DNA from: a virus
Virus record (IMG/VR): IMGVR_UViG_3300025030_000420
Coordinates: 1-23,571 of that record
Reading direction: 5' to 3' (one strand)
Length of the DNA stretch: 23,571 bases
Below are positions 1 to 5,864 of this stretch, one piece after another. Each line of letters starts with the position of its first letter. The first letter of the stretch is position 1. The translations under genes and the position numbers were made by a program. The notes beneath the pieces were generated by a model, which had not been told where the DNA came from, ran no database searches, and saw only the letters and a program-made list of their open reading frames with translations.

Positions 1-1082
1 CTGTAATTACCAGCCGCAACCGGTGTCCCGCTGACCTCTGCCGACTCCACCGAACCTCCGGCGTTGATGGCCTTCAGTATGAATCCATAAGTAGTCCCGT
101 TAACAAGACCTGTCTGTGTGTGAGGCAGAGTGACCGTACTGTATGCACCGAAACTGCCGCCGGATACGCGGTATTTCAGCTCGTAGGAGGTCGCGCCGGT
201 GCCGCCGGATGTCAGGGCGATCACGTTCTGGCCGTCGCCTGCGGTCACACTGATAACGGGCTGGGTGGGGGCGGCTTGGACCCCTAAAAGAGAAGGAGCG
301 GTGATTACCGGCTGAACGGAGACTGCCGGCAAGTCGAATGCTCCTGACGATATTCCGGCAAGCTCAGGTGCTGCGACCACCGGCTGGGTCTGTACAGGAG
401 GCAGGCTGAACATGCCACCCTGGACGCCAGAGAGCATCGGAGCGGCAACTACCGGCTGAACGGAGACTGCCGGCAAGGCGAATGCTCCTGTCGATATCCC
501 GGCAAGCGCCGGGGCTGCGACCACCGGCTGGATCTGTACCGGAGGCAGGCTGAACATGCCACCCTGGACGCCAGAGAGCATCGGCGCGGCAACTACCGGC
601 TGAACGGAGACTGCCGGCAAGGCGAATGCTCCTGTCGATATCCCGGCAAGCGAAGGGGCTGCGACCACCGGCTGGATCTGTACCGGAGGCAGGCTGAACA
701 TGCCGCCCTGGATCCCGGAGAGGAGCGGCGCGGCAACTACTGGTTGCACGGAGACTGCCGGCAGGGTAAACGCTCCTGTCGATACACCTACAAGAGAAGG
801 CGGCGCAACGACCGGCTGCAGCGACACTGCTGGGAGTGCAAACGAACCGGGCGGAGCATCCGGAGCGACGCCCCAGTCGGCGTAGACCACGTACTGAGGC
901 TCCCAGCCCGCCGCCAGCACGGCGTCAATCTGCGCCTGCAGTACGGGGCCGGGCATGCCGCCGACGGTGTATCCTCCCAGGGGAGGGTGCATGATCCCCT
1001 TAGCCATATTCTGCGCCGGGGTCGATGCGGCGCCGATGTCGTCTGTCAGTTCGGAGAGCCGTGTGACGTTTCTTTTCGCCAT
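1..1082 (-). CDS. Second tail fibre/adhesin-like protein, partial (runs off left edge)
   Basis: This reading frame opens at ATG 1082 and stays open to base 1, giving about 360 residues with no stop, so the C-terminus lies outside the window. Residues 1-77 form a unique N-terminal region (MAKRNVTRLSEL at the start). Next come eight 24-residue repeats (positions 276-851). Last is a segment of about 85 residues that reads like a fibronectin type III domain: an ATSYELKYRVSGG strand pair, then GLVNGTTYGFILKAIN. The start follows a GGAG six bases upstream and directly abuts the stop of a 14-codon leader (TAGATG), which suggests translational coupling. Its place after a tail fibre gene points to a virion surface or receptor-binding role; that role is inferred. 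I do not recognise the repeat family. It could also be a tail-tip decoration rather than a true fibre. Confidence 0.8.
   Translation of the reverse strand, partial: MAKRNVTRLSELTDDIGAASTPAQNMAKGIMHPPLGGYTVGGMPGPVLQAQIDAVLAAGWEPQYVVYADWGVAPDAPPGSFALPAVSLQPVVAPPSLVGVSTGAFTLPAVSVQPVVAAPLLSGIQGGMFSLPPVQIQPVVAAPSLAGISTGAFALPAVSVQPVVAAPMLSGVQGGMFSLPPVQIQPVVAAPALAGISTGAFALPAVSVQPVVAAPMLSGVQGGMFSLPPVQTQPVVAAPELAGISSGAFDLPAVSVQPVITAPSLLGVQAAPTQPVISVTAGDGQNVIALTSGGTGATSYELKYRVSGGSFGAYSTVTLPHTQTGLVNGTTYGFILKAINAGGSVESAEVSGTPVAAGNY
276..851 (-). repeat. Eight tandem 72-nt (24-aa) coding repeats
   Basis: The array is exactly 576 nt, eight units of 72 nt, in frame inside the partial fibre gene. Each unit follows G-x-F-x-L-P-x-V-x-x-Q-P-V-[VI]-x-x-P-x-L-x-G-[VI]-[SQ]. 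Two unit types alternate for most of the array: one begins TGAF-LPAVSV and ends LSGVQ, the other begins GGMF-LPPVQ and ends LAGIS. The higher-order repeat is therefore 144 nt; near-identical DNA recurs at about 409, 553 and 697. The outer units are the most diverged. This pattern fits growth by recombination in two-unit steps. Alternating hydrophobic residues with fixed Gly and Pro suggest a repeated beta-structured shaft; that is inference. Confidence 0.92.
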
Positions 1083-1127
1083 CTAGGACTCCGTGGCGTA
1101 GCTGTGGCCGTTCAGGGCGACGCTCAT
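1083..1127 (-). pseudogene. 14-codon leader, remnant of a tail fibre N-terminus
   Basis: ATG 1127 follows a full AGGAGGT Shine-Dalgarno and encodes MSVALNGHSYATES before TAG. The start of the tail fibre at 2616 is MSVTLNGRSYTNAS, so this is a duplicated and truncated copy of that gene start with its ribosome binding site. The stop is immediately followed by the ATG of the second fibre gene. The remnant may therefore serve as a coupling leader that brings ribosomes to the downstream start. Whether the peptide is made is unknown. Confidence 0.7.
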
Positions 1128-1231
1128 TTACAGTACCTCCTCAAAGGGCGAATGCGCAGGAATTGCGGTCCAGATAAGGGTTCTCCAGCGGGCTCAGCTC
1201 GCGGAAGGCAGGTCACGCCGAGGCGGCGCTG
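1087..1231 (-). repeat. Diverged copy of the 2578-2783 gene junction, with internal deletion
   Basis: Read on the plus strand, 1087-1231 matches 2578-2783 almost base for base. It covers the start of the tail fibre gene, its ribosome binding site, and the 3' end of the distal tail gene. About 70 bases present in the parent (roughly 2692-2762) are missing between GCGGAAGG and GGTCACGCC. The copy begins within ten bases of the stop codon of the 69-aa gene and ends at the start of the second fibre gene. It marks an old duplication at this junction. Confidence 0.9.
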
Positions 1232-1239
1232 CTCCCCCA

Positions 1240-1449
1240 CTACCAACCTACCGCAGCAACGTAAGCCGAGCCACCTTCCACTTCAGCGACAAATTGCTCT
1301 TTCTGGCTTTGTGAGTAAGCACAGCGGTGAGGCACCTCAGAGATAACTTCTCCGTCTCTCTTGATGCGGTTCAACCACTTGACGTTGATGGTGGATGCCT
1401 CGATGCATACTTCCACGGATGCCAATACCTTTTCTTCTGTTAGCGCCAT
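1240..1449 (-). CDS. Small fibre-adjacent phage protein (69 aa)
   Basis: This 69-aa protein starts MALTEEKVLASVEVC and follows the tail fibre by 12 bases, with AGGAGG five bases before the ATG. Its plan is an N-terminal strand-rich half, an IKRDGEVISE turn and a HRCAYS segment. This resembles the small proteins found next to fibre genes in many siphophages, whose function is not established. No membrane segment, signal peptide or catalytic motif is visible. GC here is about 42-53% in the lines counted, clearly below the rest of the window, so this gene and the 3' end of the fibre may share a separate origin. Fibre assembly or chaperone work is possible but unproven. Confidence 0.7.
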   Translation of the reverse strand: MALTEEKVLASVEVCIEASTINVKWLNRIKRDGEVISEVPHRCAYSQSQKEQFVAEVEGGSAYVAAVGW

Positions 1450-1461
1450 TTTTTCCTCCTG

Positions 1462-2616
1462 TTAAACGCAGTATGTAAAGGAGCCTCTGATTGTTGTGTT
1501 GTCGGCTAGGTCGGCTTCAGCCAGTGCCGCGGGCGTAATTGCGGCGGCAGATGCCGCATACAGTGGAGCTTGAGTCGCGCTAGCGTCGGCATATCCAGAG
1601 ATTACAGTCTTGGCTACAGCGAGATTGCCGAAATATCCCACTGAAACGGCAGCACGGGCACTGGAAACAGCCCCGACAGTGAAAGGGAGATTTTTTAGGG
1701 CGCAATTGCCTGTGATGGCACCTTTGGCACTTAACGTGATATAGAACGTGCAAAATACCTGACGACCAATTTTGGTATAGGTTCCTTGGTTTATCGTGTA
1801 TGTCTGACCGCTCTCGCTGGTCATGCCCCCCAATACAGGTGTCCAAGTTCCCTCCTCATAATCGTCTAGAGTGTTCGCATCGGCAGAGGGCACCTGCGTT
1901 GCGGGGAAGGTGATGCCGTCAGAAGTTTGCAGCCTTGCACCCGCAGCACTTGGTGTTACCCCCACGCCTACCCGTCCCGCACTGTCTATCGTCACCCTCG
2001 CGGTGTCTGCTGTGTAGAGATACAGGGTAAGGTAGTCCCCGTAAAAACTCCGCATGGGGATGGAGTAGCCCTGCTCGTGATACAGGCAGACCGCCGTTCG
2101 GTTGGTGGCTACTTTTTCCCTCGTCAGGTAGCTGATCCCCCTCAGCGAGTCTCCAATATAGATCCCGGTGGTGCCTGTCGCGTCGGCATCCCCCACCAGC
2201 TTGTTCCTGACGACAAATGCCGTTGATGCCGATGGAGCAGATGTCATTAAACCTGCGGTGAGAGCACCAGGCAGCACCATTGACGTATCGGTTCTGACAA
2301 CCGGTACCTGGTTCGCCCCCGGCGTCTGCGAGGCTGCGAAGCCGCCGAGGGTGGCGGCGTTGCCTCCTGCGTTCGCGGCGGCGGTGTAACTGGCGGCTGC
2401 GGCCGCGCTGTTGGCGGATGCGGTGGCGCTGCTGGCGGCTGCGGCCGCGGACGCGGTAGCGGCGGCCGCCTTTGCCGAGACGGTGGTCGCATCGGGGGCG
2501 ATTATGGCCGCCTGCGCCAGCAGGTCCTCGGCGAACTGCTCGGGGAAAATGCCGAGATAGCCGTAGCCGGTAAACGAGGCATTGGTGTAGCTGCGGCCGT
2601 TCAGGGTGACGCTCAT
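1462..2616 (-). CDS. Tail fibre protein
   Basis: The 384-aa product has the composite build of a siphophage tail fibre. Residues 1-40 are a conserved attachment-like N-terminus (MSVTLNGRSY, then LGIFPEQFAEDLL). Residues 44-85 are almost pure Ala/Ser/Thr and probably form a trimeric helical shaft. A fibre-type linker follows near residues 90-107 (LGGFAASQTPGANQVPV). Residues 200-260 contain VTIDSAGRVGVGV and DDYEEGTWTP, which often precede C-terminal fibre domains. Residues 260-384 form the beta-rich tip with TYTKIGRQVFCTFYI. The start overlaps the upstream stop as ATGA and has GAGGAGGT before it. Part of the tip-coding DNA (about 1680-1800) drops to 42-48% GC, suggesting that the tip was swapped in. 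A receptor-binding role is inferred. Confidence 0.85.
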   Translation of the reverse strand: MSVTLNGRSYTNASFTGYGYLGIFPEQFAEDLLAQAAIIAPDATTVSAKAAAATASAAAAASSATASANSAAAAASYTAAANAGGNAATLGGFAASQTPGANQVPVVRTDTSMVLPGALTAGLMTSAPSASTAFVVRNKLVGDADATGTTGIYIGDSLRGISYLTREKVATNRTAVCLYHEQGYSIPMRSFYGDYLTLYLYTADTARVTIDSAGRVGVGVTPSAAGARLQTSDGITFPATQVPSADANTLDDYEEGTWTPVLGGMTSESGQTYTINQGTYTKIGRQVFCTFYITLSAKGAITGNCALKNLPFTVGAVSSARAAVSVGYFGNLAVAKTVISGYADASATQAPLYAASAAAITPAALAEADLADNTTIRGSFTYCV

Positions 2617-3482
2617 AGTACCTCCTCAAGGGCGAATGCGACGGAATTGCGGTTCAGATAAGGGTTCTCCAGCGGGCTCAGCTCGCGGAAGGAGGCCAGG
2701 AAAGAGCGCTGCTTCAGCGCCTGGTAGGCGTCGTCGGGGTCGTAGACGAAAAAGAGCTCGCCGGTCACGCCGAGGCGGCGCTGCATCTCCATCCACCAGC
2801 CGGCCCCGACCGCCTCGGTCAGGTCCAGCTTGCCGGTGACGGTCCGGTACAGGCTCTTCCGGTCGTAGTACCTGACCCCGCCCAGGCTCTTGACGGCGGC
2901 GGAGGGGTCGACCCACTGGACGCCGCTGCCGAAGTCGAAACCGTAGGGGGACTGCCAGCCGGGGGCGAGCATGAGCCGCGCCAGCTCGAAGTAGCCGTCC
3001 GGGTTTGCCGGGTCGGAAAAGGTGACCTTGAAGGCGCGGCAGACCACGGGGGCGGGAAAGACGTGGTGGAAGTCGAGCGGTTCTCCGGCGAGGTCTTCGG
3101 TCGTTATGGCTCCTCCGGTCCAGGCTGCGGGATGCCCCCAGGGGAGCGAGCCGGGAGGGTAGAAGGGGGGCCAGAGGGGAAGCACGCCGGTGTCGGCGAC
3201 TTGGACGGTCCTCCCCGCGTCGCTGTAGAGCTGCAGGCGGACGGTGGCTGCGGAGGTCGCGTTGTGCCGCAGGACGGCGAAGATGCGGATGTCCCGGTCG
3301 GTGCCGAAATCGCCGAGGATGACGGTGGATCCCGACGCGAGATCGGCCGATCTGGCCAGGGAGGACATCCGGCTGTCGGAGTTGTCCTGCAGCTGCGTGA
3401 GCGGCAGCGCGGAGAGCCATGAGCCCCCGGACAGCGTGGCGGCGAGGGTCCTGTCAGGGTAGGCGAAGATGCAGTTTCCCAT
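2613..3482 (-). CDS. Distal minor tail protein (289 aa)
   Basis: The 289-aa protein starts MGNCIFAYPDRTL and lies between the hub and the fibre, three bases after the hub stop. It looks all-beta. Residues 40-170 alternate hydrophobic strands with Gly/Pro turns (STVILGDFGTDRDIRIF, VRLQLYSDAG) and a Trp/Pro-rich loop near 103-120, resembling discoidin-like jelly-roll modules of tail-tip proteins. The C-terminal part (RSFLASFRELSPLENPY) matches the general build of phage proteins that link hub to fibres. Only a GGGG-type weak ribosome site precedes the ATG, so translation probably depends on coupling to the hub gene. I know no firm family name. Carbohydrate contact is possible but inferred. Confidence 0.7.
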   Translation of the reverse strand: MGNCIFAYPDRTLAATLSGGSWLSALPLTQLQDNSDSRMSSLARSADLASGSTVILGDFGTDRDIRIFAVLRHNATSAATVRLQLYSDAGRTVQVADTGVLPLWPPFYPPGSLPWGHPAAWTGGAITTEDLAGEPLDFHHVFPAPVVCRAFKVTFSDPANPDGYFELARLMLAPGWQSPYGFDFGSGVQWVDPSAAVKSLGGVRYYDRKSLYRTVTGKLDLTEAVGAGWWMEMQRRLGVTGELFFVYDPDDAYQALKQRSFLASFRELSPLENPYLNRNSVAFALEEVL

Positions 3483-3485
3483 TGG

Positions 3486-5864
3486 TTAACCCCAGAGTGT
3501 AAGTGTGACCCGACCCAGCGCCCAGTCGACGGAGACGCCGGTGACCCGGAACAGCTTTCCGGAGGAGTAGCCGTAGCGCGGGGAGACGATGCGGACTACC
3601 TTGCCCGGATCGATGTATTCGAGCGTCTGTGCAGTGACGGTGACCTGCAAAGTGTCGCGCCGCACCTTGTGGAGCGCGAGCAGACGCGCGGCCTCGCTCT
3701 GCGCCGCCACGGGATCTATCAGCAGGGTGTCGACGTTGAGCTCCGGCGCGAGGAGGTGGGCGGTCTGCACGGAGGCGTCTGCCGTGGAGACCGTGCGGTA
3801 GGCCGCTCCTATCCACTGCACCCGCTCATTGCCCGGGCTGATCATGTAGCGGCTGGTTCCTACGCTGTCGGCTGTGACAAATGAGCCATTGCCGTAGCTG
3901 GCCGAGTCGGGCCAGGTCCAGGCCGGGTAATTGCGGGTGCTCCAGGACACCCCATCGGTGGAGAGGTAGCAGGCGTACTGCCCGATCAGCATGAACAACC
4001 CGCTTCCGTATGCGGAGGCCGTCCCCACCTTTCCGGGGATGGGGCGCTGGGTCCAGGTGACGCCGTCCGTAGAGGTGGCGATCGTGTCGCCGTCAAACAA
4101 GGTGGCGATGAATATCCCGTTTCCGGCAACGACCCCCCCCCACGGGGTGGCTACCGGGAGGGTGCGCTGGGTCCAGGTGGCGCCGCCGTCTGTAGAGGTC
4201 ACCCCGATGCCGCCGTTGGCGATCGTGACGAACGTCCCGTTGGCGTAGACCACATCCAGCCAGTCTGCACTGACGGGCATGGCGCGCTGGGTCCAGGTGA
4301 TCCCGTCGGGAGAGGTGTACGCCGTGCTGGTATCGTTGGCGACGATGACAAAGACGCCTGCTCCGAAGGCGATGGTAGCCGATGAGCTGTTGACCTGCGG
4401 CAGGGTGCGAACGGTCCAGTGGATCCCGTCGGGAGAGGTAAGGATCTGGTCGGAATTGACCGACGTCACCACGAACATGCCGTTTCCGTACGCAATCGAC
4501 CACCCCCGGAGGCACCACCCGGGCACCTCCCGGAAGTACCAGTAGATCCCGTCGGGAGAGGTGACTACCCCCCCTTGCAGGGACCCGTAGGAAACCGAGA
4601 CGAACACGCCGTTACCGTAGGCGAGCGCGTGCCACTGGGCTGAGTTGTCGAGGGTAGCCTGTTCCCAATGCGAGTAATCCCGCGCCGTCTGCGCGCTTCC
4701 CGCGATGTCGCTGGTCTGCACGGTGTAGTTTTTGGCGTAGTTGAGGTTCACCTGACGGACCGGGATGCCCCGCCCGGCGTCGTTGGAGGCGAGCCGCTCC
4801 AGGGTGAGGTACTCGTTTTCCGTCAGGGTTATCTCGGGCGTGCCGGAGGGGGCGGTGAGCTGCTGCATCCGCAGCACCCGGTCCGCGTCGAAACCGTACC
4901 ACGCGCCGACGCTCCCGAGCACCTGGTCCAGGGCGGCCATGACGGTCCCCTCTTCGGCGATGTAGATGCCGACCTCTGCGGAGTTGGCCGCGTCCAGCGC
5001 CGTCACGTCGGCCGCGCTGATCTCTCCGGAGGAGATGACGCGCAGCGCGATCCGCCTGGCGACCTGGGCGGCGCTGCGGTCCGCCGCCGTGCTCCCCTCT
5101 ACGGCGTCGGCGGTGATCTGCCCCACCGGAGACGCTCCCAGGCGGAAACAGCCGAGGGAGGGACAGACGCGGTACGTGCCGGGGGTGGGGGCTTCGGCCT
5201 CCATGGCGGCCTGGTCGGCGTAGTCCGAGCCCTTGGCGAGTTTCACTCCCTTGTCATAGGCGGCGGGGATGGAGACGGTGGAAGTGTGCACCTGGTAGAT
5301 GAGCTTGGAGGTATTCACCAGCACCGGAGTGACGTTATAGACGGTGCCGTAGGTGAGCGGCTTGGGCTTTCCCTTGATGTCGGCGCTCCCCTCGATGCCG
5401 AAGGGGAGCGCGTTGTTCCCGGCGTACTTGGTCGACTGGACCGGCGCATCGAACGCCATCTGCGGGTCCTTGACCCGGACCGTGATCTCGTCGTTGGTGA
5501 ATTCCGGCTGCTCCATGCTGCAGCTTGCCAAAAGGACGATGGCGCCCAGCGCGGTGATTTTTTTGAACACGATGTTTCTCCCGTCAAAGCCGTAGTCGAG
5601 GAGCGGATCGAGGAGACCGTCGCCGTTGATCAGGCGCAGTTCCCCGAAGCCTACCTGTGATTTCCCGGAGGTCCTCCCAGGGCGGAACATGTCGACCTGG
5701 TAGTTTCCCGGCTGCAGCACCCGCGGCGCATAATACTGGTTGGCGGGGGTGCCGCCCGGGGAGGAAGTGTAGCCGAGCGTCGAGTAGTAGAGGGTCCTCA
5801 CTCCGGGGAGCGACGGATCATAGACTGTCATCTCGACCAGGTATTGCTCCTTGGACGCGCTCAT
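3486..5864 (-). CDS. Tail hub/baseplate protein with inserted seven-repeat propeller-like domain
   Basis: The 792-aa product follows the tape measure directly (ATGA overlap), where siphophages encode the tail hub. Residues 1-400 read as hub: a beta-rich N-terminus (MTVYDPSLPGVRTLYYST), NGDGLLDPLLDYGFDGR near 80-96, then mixed domains. Residues about 408-676 are seven repeats of 35-45 residues, each with a YGNGxF-V-type strand and an SPDGxxWTxR-type strand; these look like BNR/sialidase-type propeller blades. Hub-like sequence resumes with AAYRTVSTADASVQTAHLLAPEL and closes with IDPGKVVRIVSPRYGYSSGKLFRVTGV. The propeller therefore sits inside the hub rather than at an end. The hydrophobic ALGAIVLLASC near residue 105 is internal and is not a lipoprotein signal. 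Host-surface or glycan binding by the propeller is inferred. Confidence 0.8.
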   Translation of the reverse strand: MSASKEQYLVEMTVYDPSLPGVRTLYYSTLGYTSSPGGTPANQYYAPRVLQPGNYQVDMFRPGRTSGKSQVGFGELRLINGDGLLDPLLDYGFDGRNIVFKKITALGAIVLLASCSMEQPEFTNDEITVRVKDPQMAFDAPVQSTKYAGNNALPFGIEGSADIKGKPKPLTYGTVYNVTPVLVNTSKLIYQVHTSTVSIPAAYDKGVKLAKGSDYADQAAMEAEAPTPGTYRVCPSLGCFRLGASPVGQITADAVEGSTAADRSAAQVARRIALRVISSGEISAADVTALDAANSAEVGIYIAEEGTVMAALDQVLGSVGAWYGFDADRVLRMQQLTAPSGTPEITLTENEYLTLERLASNDAGRGIPVRQVNLNYAKNYTVQTSDIAGSAQTARDYSHWEQATLDNSAQWHALAYGNGVFVSVSYGSLQGGVVTSPDGIYWYFREVPGWCLRGWSIAYGNGMFVVTSVNSDQILTSPDGIHWTVRTLPQVNSSSATIAFGAGVFVIVANDTSTAYTSPDGITWTQRAMPVSADWLDVVYANGTFVTIANGGIGVTSTDGGATWTQRTLPVATPWGGVVAGNGIFIATLFDGDTIATSTDGVTWTQRPIPGKVGTASAYGSGLFMLIGQYACYLSTDGVSWSTRNYPAWTWPDSASYGNGSFVTADSVGTSRYMISPGNERVQWIGAAYRTVSTADASVQTAHLLAPELNVDTLLIDPVAAQSEAARLLALHKVRRDTLQVTVTAQTLEYIDPGKVVRIVSPRYGYSSGKLFRVTGVSVDWALGRVTLTLWG
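3837..4643 (-). repeat. Seven coding repeats of about 120 nt (propeller blades)
   Basis: Seven in-frame units encode the blades within the hub gene. Blade cores start near residues 409, 454, 495, 534, 574, 615 and 652. Conserved parts are (Y/F)GxGxF followed by about 15 residues and SxDGxxW(T/S)xR. The DNA also repeats: on the plus strand, CGCTGGGTCCAGGTG or close variants recur at about 4045, 4165 and 4285. Blades 3-5 are the most alike, suggesting recent duplication. Blade 7 lacks the SxDGxxW motif and ends in SPGNERVQW as it merges back into the hub. Confidence 0.8.
4133..4141 (-). repeat. G9 homopolymer inside the propeller coding sequence
   Basis: Nine consecutive C on the plus strand read as G9 in the coding strand, across the Trp575-Gly-Gly codons of blade 5. 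A one-base slip here would frameshift the hub gene. The frame is intact as given. Confidence 0.9.

Noticed and set aside
276-851. CRISPR-like array
   Set aside because: Units are contiguous 72-nt coding repeats in frame, with no repeat/spacer pattern and no cas genes.
5520-5560. Lipobox-like LLASC in the hub protein
   Set aside because: It lies near residue 115, not at an N-terminus, so it cannot act as a lipoprotein signal.
4668-5660. 330-aa plus-strand open frame
   Set aside because: Antisense to the hub gene; no domain and no ribosome site pattern.
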